Positions 1-9,062 of a DNA stretch of 64,000 nt are shown here, piece after piece. The stretch's first letter is position 1. Each line of letters starts with the position of its first letter. The position numbers and the translations under genes were made by a program. The stretch lies in assembly GCF_042695135.1 (NCBI RefSeq), contig NZ_CP170547.1, positions 496,001 to 560,000 of the forward strand. The letters run 5' to 3'. This stretch comes from Epilithonimonas sp042695135 (GTDB lineage: Bacteria; Bacteroidota; Bacteroidia; Flavobacteriales; Weeksellaceae). The notes beneath the pieces are model-generated. The model ran no database searches, was not told the origin of the DNA, and was given only the letters and a program-made list of their open reading frames with translations.

Positions 1-305
1 TCCGTTGAAAATAAAAGACAGGAAGAATAAAAGACAATATACACTCCTGTTACAAAAACAGGAACTGCTTATATTCTTAACCTTACTTTTATTAAAGAAA
101 ACGTATATCATAGAAACTTTAAAAATTAAAAATAGGTCTGCTAAAACCAGATGGCAAAAATATATCATAATATGCTAGTTACAAGGGGAATAGTTGTAGA
201 TATATATCTACAAAACATGATTAATTGGCTGGTTTTTATATTGATTTTTAAATCTATAACAAACATATTATAGAGGGCCAAGCTTGTCATTGTGAAATTT
301 AAAAT
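1..305. other. intergenic region upstream of mfd
   Basis: No convincing gene is seen on either strand. The stretch is very AT-rich. A weak inverted repeat (CCTGTT / AACAGG, 46-62) could be the end of a transcript that lies outside the window. The right edge holds the mfd promoter, annotated separately. Confidence 0.5.
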
Positions 306-316
306 TTGTATTTTTG
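284..316 (+). promoter_or_regulatory. mfd promoter
   Basis: A perfect Bacteroidota -7 box, TATTTTTG, lies at 309-316. Possible -33 TTG elements lie at 284-286 (22-nt spacer) and 290-292 (16-nt spacer). Transcription would begin near 323, just before a leader hairpin and about 55 nt before the mfd ATG. Confidence 0.65.
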
Positions 317-325
317 CAACGAATT

Positions 326-353
326 ACGATTCCGGGAACATCCTCGGAATCGT
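326..353 (+). promoter_or_regulatory. hairpin in the mfd leader
   Basis: ACGATTCCG (326-334) pairs perfectly with CGGAATCGT (345-353) around a 10-nt loop and is followed by TTTCCTG. It sits at the expected very 5' end of the mfd mRNA. It could stabilise the transcript or act as a weak attenuator; function is inference. Confidence 0.5.
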
Positions 354-377
354 TTTCCTGTTTACATATATTTCATA

Positions 378-3300
378 ATGGAATTAAAAAAAATCAATGA
401 AAATCTGCTTCCTGACCTTCTTAAGAAAGAATTCGGAAATGAGATATTTTCGCAATTAGATAGCAATCAGCATATTTCTGTGAAAGGAAGTGCTGGTTCG
501 ACCGTTTCTATTTTCACTGCAGAATTGTTTTTGACTCAAAAGAAAAATATTCTTTTCATCGTGGATGACAAGGAGGATGCGCTTTATGTGAACTCAGAAA
601 TGGAAGACCTGATCGGGAAAGAAAACGTGCTATATTTTCCGGCGACGCATTTGGAACCTTACCAGGTTGAGAAAACCCAGAATGCGAATTTGGTTTTGAG
701 AACCGAAGTGATCAATAAACTGAATTCCGGAAAATCTCCGAAAGTGATTGTGGCTTACGTTGGCGCATTATCAGAAAAAGTTCTGAAGAAAGAAGATTTC
801 AAAGCGATCTCTCATCAGATTACAGTTGGCGATCAACTGGATTTTGATTTTGTGGATGAGCTGCTGAATCATTACCAGTTCAATCAAACAGATTTTGTTT
901 CCGAGCCGGGAGAATTCTCTGTCCGTGGCGGAATTGTAGATGTTTTTTCTTTTTCTAACGAGAAACCTTATCGAATCACATTTTTTGGAAACGAGGTAGA
1001 AAGCATTAAAACTTTTGATATAGAATCTCAACTTTCCTTAGATAAAATCCAGGAATTCCAGTTGGTTTCCAATATGAATTTTTCGGTTTCGGGAAATAAG
1101 GTTTCGTTCTTCGAATTACTTTCTGACAATACTATCGTCACTTCAAAAAATTTGTTTCTTGGTGTGAAGAAAGTCAAGAATTTCTACGAAAAATCATTGG
1201 AACAATTTGAGACTCTCAGCAAAGATATCAAACATAGAACGCCGCAGGAACTTTTCATCTCCGAAAATGAATTTCAGAATAAACTGATCAAATTCAAAAC
1301 CATCGATTTCAGTTCTCAAGTATTTGACCTTCCGAAGGTTAAAACTTTGGAACTCAACCAAACACAACAACCAAGTTTCCATAAGAATTTTGAATTGTTG
1401 ATTGAGGATTTAGAAGAAAAACAAATTCTGGGTTTCGACACGTGGATTTCTTTCTCATCCGAAAAACAGAGGGAAAGATTACAATCGATCTTTGAAGAGT
1501 TGGAACATCAGATTCCTTTTAAAAGTTTCAAATCCGAGCTTCATCAGGGTTTTGTGGATCTTGATCATAAAATTCTGGTTTATACGGATCATCAGATTTT
1601 TGACCGTTATCAGCGTTACAAATCCAAAGATACGTTTGCGAAATCCGAACAGCTGACATTAAAGGACTTGATGTCTTTGAAAATCGGCGATTACATTGCG
1701 CACATCGATCACGGGATTGGAAAATTTATGGGCTTGGTGAAGGTCAATAATGATGGGAAAATTCAGGAATGTTTCAAACTGGTTTATAAAAATGGAGATT
1801 TGCTTTATGTAAGTATTCATTCCCTTCATAAAATTTCAAAATACAACGGACCAGACGGAAAGGAAATCGTCCTCAGCAAGCTTGGTTCGCCAGCCTGGAA
1901 GTCGCTGAAACAGAAGACAAAAGCGAAAGTCAAACAGATTGCATTTGACTTAATAAAACTTTACGCTCAAAGAAAAACGGCGAAAGGATTCCAATATTCA
2001 CCGGATTCTTACCTTCAAAATGAGTTGGAAGCGAGTTTCCTCTACGAAGACACGCCCGATCAGGAAAAAGCGACTTTCGATGTGAAACGCGATATGGAAG
2101 ACGAAGGCGTGATGGATCGTCTGATCTGTGGCGATGTAGGTTTCGGGAAAACGGAAATTGCGATTCGTGCGGCCTTCAAAGCAGCGACTGACAGCAAACA
2201 AGTTGCGATTCTGGTTCCGACAACAATTCTTGCTTTTCAGCATTACAGAAGTTTCAAAGAACGATTGAAGGATTTTCCGGTCAATATTTCTTATTTGAAC
2301 AGATTCAGAACGGCAAAACAAAAATCCGAAACGATTGCTGGCCTTAAAGATGGAAAAATCGATATTGTCATTGGAACACATCAATTGGCTTCGGAGAAAG
2401 TGAAATTCAAAAATTTGGGTTTATTGATCATTGATGAAGAACATAAATTTGGCGTTTCGGTAAAAGATAAACTGAAGACGATGAAAACCAATGTCGATAC
2501 GCTGACATTGACGGCTACACCTATTCCACGGACTTTACAGTTTTCGTTGATGGCTGCACGAGATCTTTCGGTGATCAAAACGCCACCGCCAAATCGTCAG
2601 CCTGTGGATACGAGTATCATTGGCTTCAGCGAAGAAATTATCCGTGATGCGGTTTCTTATGAACTTCAGCGTGACGGGCAGGTTTATTTTATTAACAACA
2701 GAATTGAAAACCTAAAAGATATTGCCGGATTGATCCAAAGATTAGTTCCTGATGCAAAAGTCGTTATCGGTCACGGGCAGATGGAAGGCAAACAATTGGA
2801 GCAAAATGTCCTCGATTTTATGAATGGCAAATACGACGTGCTGGTCGCTACAACCATCATCGAAAGTGGAGTAGATGTCCCGAATGCGAATACGATTTTC
2901 ATTAATGACGCTCACCGATTTGGAATGGCAGATGTTCACCAGATGCGTGGAAGAGTAGGGCGGAGTAACAGAAAAGCGTTCTGTTATCTGATCACGCCAC
3001 CGTTTGATATGATGACTTCCGATGCAAGAAAACGTCTGGAAGCGATTGAACAATTTTCGGATCTGGGAAGTGGATTCCAGATTGCGATGAAGGATTTGGA
3101 AATCCGTGGCGCAGGCGATTTGCTTGGTGCGGAACAAAGTGGTTTCATTAATGAAATGGGATTTGAGACCTATCAGAAAATGATGCAGGAAGCTTTGGAA
3201 GAATTGAAGGATGATGAAGACTTTGAAGATCTCTTTGAAAATGAGGAAGACCGTCAGAAATTATTCAAATCGACGAAAGAAGTTAACATCGATACAGATT

Positions 3301-3728
3301 TGGAACTAATGCTGCCTGATCATTACGTAAGCTCGACGGAGGAAAGATTGTCATTATATCAGAAATTGGCTGAAATTAATAATGCCATAGACCTTACAGC
3401 TTTTGAAAATGAACTGAAAGACAGATTTGGAGAATTACCGGATGAAGCCATTAATTTGTTGAAATCTGTGGAATTGAAATGGCTGGCTGCAGAAATTGGA
3501 TTTGATAAACTGGTTGTGAAGAACAAAGTTTTCCTTGGGTATTTTCCTGCGAATCCTCAGGATAAATTTTATCAAAGTGACAAATTCAAAAAAATAATTG
3601 CTTACCTCACACAAAATCCGAAGGAAGCCACGTTAAAAGAAAAAAACAACCAGCTGATGATGCGGAAAGATCACGTGAAAAATGTGGATGAGGTGAATCT
3701 GGTTTTGAACAGGATTTTGAATCATTAA
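378..3728 (+). CDS. mfd: transcription-repair coupling factor Mfd
   Basis: Mfd is a DNA translocase that removes RNA polymerase stalled at lesions and recruits UvrA for nucleotide excision repair. The 1116-residue product has the family order: a UvrB-like N-terminal part with the FxVRGGxxDxF element, the CarD-like RNA-polymerase interaction domain starting near residue 437 (GDYIAHIDHGIGKF), Walker A GDVGFGKTE near 585, DEEH box near 686, helicase motif VI QMRGRVGRS, and a C-terminal TRCF domain. An upstream in-frame ATG at 306 lies in front of the -7 box, so the start at 378 (MELKKINEN) is preferred. The stop codon overlaps the next ATG by one base (TAATG), implying cotranscription with the downstream exported protein. 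Confidence 0.97.
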   Translation: MELKKINENLLPDLLKKEFGNEIFSQLDSNQHISVKGSAGSTVSIFTAELFLTQKKNILFIVDDKEDALYVNSEMEDLIGKENVLYFPATHLEPYQVEKTQNANLVLRTEVINKLNSGKSPKVIVAYVGALSEKVLKKEDFKAISHQITVGDQLDFDFVDELLNHYQFNQTDFVSEPGEFSVRGGIVDVFSFSNEKPYRITFFGNEVESIKTFDIESQLSLDKIQEFQLVSNMNFSVSGNKVSFFELLSDNTIVTSKNLFLGVKKVKNFYEKSLEQFETLSKDIKHRTPQELFISENEFQNKLIKFKTIDFSSQVFDLPKVKTLELNQTQQPSFHKNFELLIEDLEEKQILGFDTWISFSSEKQRERLQSIFEELEHQIPFKSFKSELHQGFVDLDHKILVYTDHQIFDRYQRYKSKDTFAKSEQLTLKDLMSLKIGDYIAHIDHGIGKFMGLVKVNNDGKIQECFKLVYKNGDLLYVSIHSLHKISKYNGPDGKEIVLSKLGSPAWKSLKQKTKAKVKQIAFDLIKLYAQRKTAKGFQYSPDSYLQNELEASFLYEDTPDQEKATFDVKRDMEDEGVMDRLICGDVGFGKTEIAIRAAFKAATDSKQVAILVPTTILAFQHYRSFKERLKDFPVNISYLNRFRTAKQKSETIAGLKDGKIDIVIGTHQLASEKVKFKNLGLLIIDEEHKFGVSVKDKLKTMKTNVDTLTLTATPIPRTLQFSLMAARDLSVIKTPPPNRQPVDTSIIGFSEEIIRDAVSYELQRDGQVYFINNRIENLKDIAGLIQRLVPDAKVVIGHGQMEGKQLEQNVLDFMNGKYDVLVATTIIESGVDVPNANTIFINDAHRFGMADVHQMRGRVGRSNRKAFCYLITPPFDMMTSDARKRLEAIEQFSDLGSGFQIAMKDLEIRGAGDLLGAEQSGFINEMGFETYQKMMQEALEELKDDEDFEDLFENEEDRQKLFKSTKEVNIDTDLELMLPDHYVSSTEERLSLYQKLAEINNAIDLTAFENELKDRFGELPDEAINLLKSVELKWLAAEIGFDKLVVKNKVFLGYFPANPQDKFYQSDKFKKIIAYLTQNPKEATLKEKNNQLMMRKDHVKNVDEVNLVLNRILNH

Positions 3729-4714
3729 TGAACCGTTCTATATTCAATAAAAAGAAATTTATTCTCCTGTTATTCATAATGACAGTTTCTTTTTATAATG
3801 CTCAGATTATGAAATACCATTATGATAAAGAAATGACTTTCCTTAGTGAAGCGGATAGTTTGAGCGGCGTTTCCGTGCGATTTAATTCTAAGGATAAAAG
3901 CGTTCCTGTATATTCCATCGATTTTGATTCTGATAAAAGATTCATTAGAAATACCATCAATTTCTATTACGCTTACCGGAAAAATATGTACAGGATGGAC
4001 GGCGTTCTTTACAATAAGAAATATGCTGCAGCTAACGGATTTACAACTTTTCGTGCAGAGTCTCCCATCAGGTCTTTTAAAAAAGCTTCTGATACTTTGT
4101 ATGATTATAAATCTTTCAAAAACCTGGAAAAGAGAATTGCAATAGACAAAGACGGAACCAAAATAGACCTTTTTATTGCAAGTCTGAACGACGGAATTGA
4201 TTATTCTGAGCCGGCACTTTTCTATCTTTCTGAAAATTTCGGAATTTCACCGGGTTTGGGGAAAGGGGAAGTTGTTGTTTATGCAAATTACATCTTTAAT
4301 AAAAATAATAGTTCTGCTAATTTCGTTATATTAAAGGATATTAATGAAGATATCTATTTTAATAAAGAGCAGATCGAATATTTAATTGACGATAAATACA
4401 AAGACTTTTATAAAAAAATAGAGACTGATGAAATGCCGATGTATTGCTCTGTAACCTCATTTGCTAATAATGTGGATGAAAGAACAACGGAAGAATTAAA
4501 TGATCTTCTGGGAAATGTCTGTGAATATTTTACATTGTGGCGTAAATCAGAAACAAATGACAGTTTCAAAAAATATTACGATTCTGAAGTCAAAAGGAGA
4601 ATTGAAATTTACAGACGAAACGGAACTTTTAATGAAAAACAACTAAAGATTTATCTTGAAGAAACGAATAAGCTTAAAAGCCAAAATTCTACAGAAAACA
4701 TCGATTATAAGTAA
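3728..4714 (+). CDS. exported protein of unknown function
   Basis: I do not recognise the family. The 328-residue product begins with a basic N-terminus, a hydrophobic stretch (FILLLFIMTVSF) and NAQ, which looks like a Sec signal peptide cleaved at about residue 26, so it is probably periplasmic or secreted. The mature part is polar, rich in Lys, Asp, Tyr and Asn, with no lipobox and no obvious C-terminal T9SS sorting domain. A middle segment (GLGKGEVVVYANYIF) is followed by a charged C-terminal third. It overlaps the mfd stop codon by one base and probably depends on the mfd promoter. The link to repair is positional only. Confidence 0.75.
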   Translation: MNRSIFNKKKFILLLFIMTVSFYNAQIMKYHYDKEMTFLSEADSLSGVSVRFNSKDKSVPVYSIDFDSDKRFIRNTINFYYAYRKNMYRMDGVLYNKKYAAANGFTTFRAESPIRSFKKASDTLYDYKSFKNLEKRIAIDKDGTKIDLFIASLNDGIDYSEPALFYLSENFGISPGLGKGEVVVYANYIFNKNNSSANFVILKDINEDIYFNKEQIEYLIDDKYKDFYKKIETDEMPMYCSVTSFANNVDERTTEELNDLLGNVCEYFTLWRKSETNDSFKKYYDSEVKRRIEIYRRNGTFNEKQLKIYLEETNKLKSQNSTENIDYK

Positions 4715-4759
4715 TCATCTTCAATTAAAAATTGAACTAAATAATTTATTTAAAAAAAC

Positions 4760-4767
4760 TAACTTTG
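4760..4767 (+). promoter_or_regulatory. -7 box of the lipoprotein gene
   Basis: TAACTTTG matches the Bacteroidota TAnnTTTG -7 consensus and ends 18 nt before the ATG at 4786. The nearest upstream TTG (4732-4734) has a 25-nt spacer, longer than usual, so only the -7 element is well supported. Confidence 0.5.
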
Positions 4768-4785
4768 CGAATAGAAAAACAATCA

Positions 4786-5634
4786 ATGAAAAACATAATA
4801 TACTATTTCTCTATTTTATTCGGAGTCTTTACATTAGCTTCTTGCGATCCAAGTCAGGATAACAATGGCGATTTCTTGATTGGTGTAGATTACAACCCGA
4901 ACACCAATACAGGCGGAACAGGAGGTTCAACATCCAGACAATTAAAACAAATGATCTCCCATCTTAAAGATGAAGATACGGGACAGTTTGAAGATAGTAA
5001 TATAGTTTACAGTTACTCTGGAACAAAATTGATTTCTTACAAAGATGATTCTGGCGAAACAACTAAAATTGATTACAACAGCAGCAACAAAATCTCAAAA
5101 GTTTCTAATTCCGGACAGACATCTGTTTTTGAATATTCAGGAGCGAATGTTTCAAAAGTTGTTACCACTTTTGCAGGCGTCGCAAAAATTACTTCAACCT
5201 ATACTTTTAACGGAGGAAAACTTGTAAAAGTAGCTGCTATTCAAGAGTTTTCTATACCGGTCCCTATTAAATCTTATCTGGAAACAAGTTACCAGTATCA
5301 AGGTGAGAATATGACCAAATCTGTCATCAAAAACGGAATTTATGATCCTGTTACGGGAGAATTGGTAATGATGCCCGAGGAGCAGTCTATAGCTTTTACT
5401 TACGACACAAAAAAATCGCCGTACAAACTCCTTCCTACAGAATATATTCTTCTTTTGGCAGGAATTGGTCCGCAAGGAGGTGCTTATCTTTCTGCTAATA
5501 ATTTTGAGAAAATAACAATTTCCAATACCGGTGCATCTGGTGAAGTAATGAGTTTCACACACACTTACGATAGTGAAAATTATCCAATAAAAAGTACGAC
5601 GGGAGACGAATATATTTCTTACAAATATCAATAA
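4786..5634 (+). CDS. lipoprotein with YD-like beta-strand repeats
   Basis: The 282-residue product starts MKNIIYYFS and has a lipobox ending LASC with Cys20, so it should be lipidated and anchored in the membrane. An ATG seven codons upstream (4765) lies within the -7 box and is not used. After a Gly/Thr/Ser-rich linker (about residues 40-52) come repeated beta-strand-like units of the type YSGTKL, YNSSNKISK, YSGANVSKV, FNGGKLVKV and YQGENMTKS, resembling DUF4595/YD-repeat lipoproteins of Bacteroidota. Its function is not known. It ends eight bases before pth, so the two are probably cotranscribed. Confidence 0.8.
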   Translation: MKNIIYYFSILFGVFTLASCDPSQDNNGDFLIGVDYNPNTNTGGTGGSTSRQLKQMISHLKDEDTGQFEDSNIVYSYSGTKLISYKDDSGETTKIDYNSSNKISKVSNSGQTSVFEYSGANVSKVVTTFAGVAKITSTYTFNGGKLVKVAAIQEFSIPVPIKSYLETSYQYQGENMTKSVIKNGIYDPVTGELVMMPEEQSIAFTYDTKKSPYKLLPTEYILLLAGIGPQGGAYLSANNFEKITISNTGASGEVMSFTHTYDSENYPIKSTTGDEYISYKYQ

Positions 5635-5642
5635 AATTCCTG

Positions 5643-6206
5643 ATGAAATATCTTATTGTCGGTATTGGAAACAAAGGGGAAGAATATGCAGAAACCCGAC
5701 ATAATATCGGTTTCAAAGTGGCTGAGAAAATTGCCGAGAAAATAGAAGCACCTTTCAAATCTTCTAACTTCGGACTTCTGGCGGAAGGAAAATATAAGGG
5801 CAGAAAAGTATTCATTCTCAAGCCAGATACTTATGTCAACCTTTCCGGAAATGCTGTCAAATTCTGGATGCAGAAAGAAAATATTCCTCTTGAAAATGTT
5901 TTGATTATTGCTGATGACCTCGCTTTGCCTTTCGGTTCTTTGAGAATGAAAATGAAAGGAAGTCACGGCGGTCACAACGGGCTTAGAAATATCGAAGCTG
6001 TTCTCAATAACAATCAATACACAAGACTCCGTTTTGGGATCGCTGCAGAATTCAAAGAAGGTCAGCAGGTGGATTATGTCTTGGGACAATGGAACGAGAC
6101 TGAGAAAGAAATATTACAGGAAAGAATCGAAAAGTTTTCTCAGGCAGCATTATCATTCGTCTTCGCTGGTGTTCAAAATACAATGACTGCTTTTAATGGG
6201 AAATAA
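5643..6206 (+). CDS. pth: peptidyl-tRNA hydrolase
   Basis: This enzyme releases tRNA from peptidyl-tRNA dropped by ribosomes and recycles it. The 187-residue length is standard. The N-terminal signature GIGNKGEEYAETRHNIGF contains the catalytic His20; the substrate-binding elements DTYVNLSGN, DDLALPFG and KGSHGGHNGLRN follow in the normal order, so the enzyme looks complete. It lies immediately downstream of the lipoprotein gene and converges with a carbonic anhydrase gene; a stem-loop lies just after the stop codon. Confidence 0.96.
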   Translation: MKYLIVGIGNKGEEYAETRHNIGFKVAEKIAEKIEAPFKSSNFGLLAEGKYKGRKVFILKPDTYVNLSGNAVKFWMQKENIPLENVLIIADDLALPFGSLRMKMKGSHGGHNGLRNIEAVLNNNQYTRLRFGIAAEFKEGQQVDYVLGQWNETEKEILQERIEKFSQAALSFVFAGVQNTMTAFNGK

Positions 6207-6235
6207 GCAAGCCGGATAAAAATTACCCGGCCTGC
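6207..6235. terminator. bidirectional terminator-like stem between pth and carbonic anhydrase
   Basis: GCAAGCCGGATAA and TTACCCGGCCTGC form a 13-bp stem with two mismatches and a three-base loop, between two convergent genes. There is no long T run, so termination strength is uncertain. Confidence 0.45.
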
Positions 6236-6267
6236 AACCTAATTAATTGTATGAAAAAAAAGATGCT

Positions 6268-6903
6268 TTATATCCAGGTCACCACGCCCGTTTCTACATC
6301 ATAATTTGCGCCCACGATTTTAATTTTACCTTCGTCTTCAAGGCTTTTAAGTGTCGTGCTATTATTACGAATATCTTCGATAGCGTGTTTTACATTATGC
6401 TGATTCAGCCTTTCCAAAAGATCCTCATTTTTAGAAGAACGTTCTTCACCATCTTTGATAATATCTTTGATGATGTGATCAAAATGACCAATGAGGTGAT
6501 TGAGGTTTTCCATTCCCATAGGTTCAATCTGCGCTGAGTCCAGTCCGCCTTTCAGAGCGCCGCATTTGGTATGCCCAAGAACTACAACAAGCTTGGAACC
6601 GGCAACATTGCAGCCAAATTCCATAGATCCAAGAATGTCCTGATTCACGAAGTTACCAGCAATTCTAACGCTGAAAATATCCCCCAATCCCTGGTCAAAG
6701 ATCAGTTCGGCAGAAGTACGGCTGTCGATACAGCTCAAAACTACAGCAAACGGCCATTGTCCTTCACGCGTGTCATTTACCTGAGCCAAAAGATCTCTGT
6801 TCGCTTTAAGATTATTTACAAATCTCTGGTTTCCTTCTTTTAATATATTTAATGCTTTTTCAGGTGTAATGGTCGTTTGTGTTTCGAATGTATGTGCTTT
6901 CAT
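6268..6903 (-). CDS. beta-class carbonic anhydrase (first copy)
   Basis: It interconverts CO2 and bicarbonate. The 211-residue product carries all zinc-site residues of beta-carbonic anhydrases: Cys58-x-Asp60-x-Arg62 in SCIDSRTSAELIF, and His111-x-x-Cys114 in LGHTKCGA. The N-terminus (MKAHTFETQTTITPEKAL) has no signal peptide, so a cytoplasmic site is expected. It is the last gene of a minus-strand group with a second, only distantly similar carbonic anhydrase, a small exported protein and a SulP transporter, which suggests a bicarbonate supply system. About 120 bases separate it from the SulP gene, so it may also have its own promoter, although I found no TAnnTTTG box there. Confidence 0.93.
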   Translation of the reverse strand: MKAHTFETQTTITPEKALNILKEGNQRFVNNLKANRDLLAQVNDTREGQWPFAVVLSCIDSRTSAELIFDQGLGDIFSVRIAGNFVNQDILGSMEFGCNVAGSKLVVVLGHTKCGALKGGLDSAQIEPMGMENLNHLIGHFDHIIKDIIKDGEERSSKNEDLLERLNQHNVKHAIEDIRNNSTTLKSLEDEGKIKIVGANYDVETGVVTWI

Positions 6904-7026
6904 ATTGTTTTTAAATTTTAATAAAGTGTTAATGATTAGAGGGAATGTAAGTGTCTGTCAATATTTTTTTAATTAAATCGTATTGAATTTAAAGCCATCA
7001 GCAAAAAGCCAACCGCCATCAGCTAC

Positions 7027-8622
7027 TTACATTGCCCTTTTGTGATTGACGACAACGTGCGAATCTTCATCGCTCGCATAGTCTCTGTAAGACGTTTTGA
7101 AGCCGATGAGTTCAACTTCTATATCTTCTTCTTTTGCTCTTACATTGGCAAAGTCCTGGATCATCTCCAGAACATCTGTCGTGATGTAAGAGGTTGTTTT
7201 TGCATCAATGATGACTTTGGAGCCGGATTTTACGTTTTTCAGTGTTTTCTTGATGGCTGCTTTGTTCAGGAAAGAAACTTCTTCTGCTAATTTTATGGTG
7301 ATCTCATCTGCTTCATCCAGTGTTTTCCGGCTCAGATAATAGGCACGCTTCATATTTCCCTGAAGAATGTAGAAAACCGATATCAATAATCCGATTCCAA
7401 CACCTTTCAGCAGATCGGTTCCCACAACTGCGACAACGGTTGCAACAAAAGGAATGAACTGATATTTACCATTATACCAGAAATGTTTGAAGGTTGCCGG
7501 TTTTGCCAGTTTGTACCCAACTAAAATCAGAACTGCTGCCAATGTTGCCAAAGGAATCAGATTCAATATAAAAGGAATTGATAATACACATATCAGCAAT
7601 AAAACACCGTGAATAATAGCAGATAATTTGGAAGTTGCGCCGGCATTTGCGTTGGCAGAACTTCTTACCACAACAGATGTCATTGGCAATCCTCCTATAA
7701 AGGAACTTACAATATTGCCGATTCCCTGAGCTTTCAATTCCAGATTGGTGTCTGTGATTCTTCTTCTCACATCAAGTCTGTCAGACGCTTCTATGCAAAG
7801 CAAAGTCTCTATCGAGGCCACAATAGCGATCGTAGCACCTGTGATCCAGACTTTAGGATTGGCAAACCCATTGAAATCGGGAAAAGTGATGAGGTTTTTA
7901 AAACCTTCTAATGATGAAGGTGTTGGCAATGTTACCAGATGTTTATCAGAAATTGCCAGAGAACTTCCTGTTAATTTAAAGAACTCATTTAATAAAATTC
8001 CTGTAATTACGGCGACTAGTGCGCCTGGTAACAACTTCAGTCTTTTAAGGATGGTAATGTTATCCCAAGCCAGCAAAATAGCAACTGAAACCAGCGTTAC
8101 AATAATTGCTCCCGGTGTGATTGCGCCAAATAATTCTGTGAAATATTCGAAATTAAGACCTTTATCAAAAATCGATTCGTGCCCTTCATAATCACTGTCA
8201 AAACCTAATGCGTGGGGAATCTGTTTCAGGATAATAATAATTCCGATACCCGCAAGCATACCTTCGATCACATTGTTTGGGAAATAGTTGGAGATACTTC
8301 CAGCCCGGATAAAACCTAAAATTAACTGAATAATTCCCGCAATAATTCCCGCACAAAGAAATAACTCAAATGCACCAAGATCTGTGATCGCTACCAGAAC
8401 AATTGCTGTCAATCCAGCGGCCGGACCAGAAACAGAAATATTGGAATTACTGATAAGACCGACAACAATACCGCCGACAATGCCCGCAATAATACCGGAC
8501 AATGGTGGTGCGCCAGATGCTAAGGCGATCCCAAGACAAAGCGGCAATGCCACAAGAAATACGACAAGACCGGAAGGAAAATTTTCTTTGATCCCTCCAA
8601 TCAAAGATTTTGATTTTTGCAT
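7027..8622 (-). CDS. SulP/SLC26-family anion transporter
   Basis: SulP proteins move inorganic anions such as sulfate or bicarbonate. The 531-residue product has the family N-terminal signature (PLCLGIALASGAPPLSGIIAG), repeated long hydrophobic segments over residues ~15-400, and a C-terminal STAS domain (about 430-510; KVIIDAKTTSYITTDVLEMI). The start at 8622 (MQKSKSLIGGIKENFPSG) is chosen over an upstream ATG at 8658 because it matches the usual beginning of the family. Its position between two carbonic anhydrase genes argues for bicarbonate rather than sulfate as substrate, by analogy with BicA-type transporters; the sequence alone does not decide this. Confidence 0.9.
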   Translation of the reverse strand: MQKSKSLIGGIKENFPSGLVVFLVALPLCLGIALASGAPPLSGIIAGIVGGIVVGLISNSNISVSGPAAGLTAIVLVAITDLGAFELFLCAGIIAGIIQLILGFIRAGSISNYFPNNVIEGMLAGIGIIIILKQIPHALGFDSDYEGHESIFDKGLNFEYFTELFGAITPGAIIVTLVSVAILLAWDNITILKRLKLLPGALVAVITGILLNEFFKLTGSSLAISDKHLVTLPTPSSLEGFKNLITFPDFNGFANPKVWITGATIAIVASIETLLCIEASDRLDVRRRITDTNLELKAQGIGNIVSSFIGGLPMTSVVVRSSANANAGATSKLSAIIHGVLLLICVLSIPFILNLIPLATLAAVLILVGYKLAKPATFKHFWYNGKYQFIPFVATVVAVVGTDLLKGVGIGLLISVFYILQGNMKRAYYLSRKTLDEADEITIKLAEEVSFLNKAAIKKTLKNVKSGSKVIIDAKTTSYITTDVLEMIQDFANVRAKEEDIEVELIGFKTSYRDYASDEDSHVVVNHKRAM

Positions 8623-8759
8623 AATAATAGAGCAGAAGTCATTGATAGTGAATACCAATTATTCTTTAAAAATGTTGATTGACTTAATACAGAACAAAGC
8701 CTGCTGTAAATTAAAAACAGCAAACAAGAATTACGTTTTATAGAAAAACGAAATGCAGA

Positions 8760-9053
8760 TTAAGCCTCAGGAGGCGGAGAAAATATCGTGAGATACGGGG
8801 AGAAGTAGATATTGGCTTCCCAATTTGGGGTTGTTTTTTTCTCAGGAACAGATTCACAAAACTTCAGATAGTCATAGATGTCCAGAGTCTTGGGAATTGT
8901 TTTTTCAAAGGTAAAAAATGCGCTGGAGTGCTGTTCTTCTTCATTGACTATAACATTGGTTCTCGGTAATTCCCAGCCAAACATTGCGGCAATCCCCGGA
9001 AGAGCCGTAAAGTTGAGAAAAATCGTTAATGTTATAATACTCCAGAATTTCAT
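8760..9053 (-). CDS. small exported or membrane-tethered protein of unknown function
   Basis: This 97-residue product starts with a hydrophobic stretch (FWSIITLTIFLNFTALPGIAAMFGW) that could be a signal peptide or a single membrane anchor. The remainder is short, acidic and Pro-rich at the end (FSPPPEA). It lies nine bases after the carbonic anhydrase stop codon and upstream of the SulP gene on the same strand, so it probably belongs to the same transcript and may serve the transporter. No known domain is recognised. Confidence 0.7.
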   Translation of the reverse strand: MKFWSIITLTIFLNFTALPGIAAMFGWELPRTNVIVNEEEQHSSAFFTFEKTIPKTLDIYDYLKFCESVPEKKTTPNWEANIYFSPYLTIFSPPPEA

Positions 9054-9062
9054 AAAAAGTTT

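Noticed and set aside
306..377. Longer mfd N-terminus starting at 306
   Set aside because: This ATG lies before the -7 box end and the extra 24 residues cover the leader hairpin; homologues begin near the ATG at 378.
7745..8191. 148-codon plus-strand frame inside the SulP gene
   Set aside because: Antisense shadow of a well-supported transporter gene.
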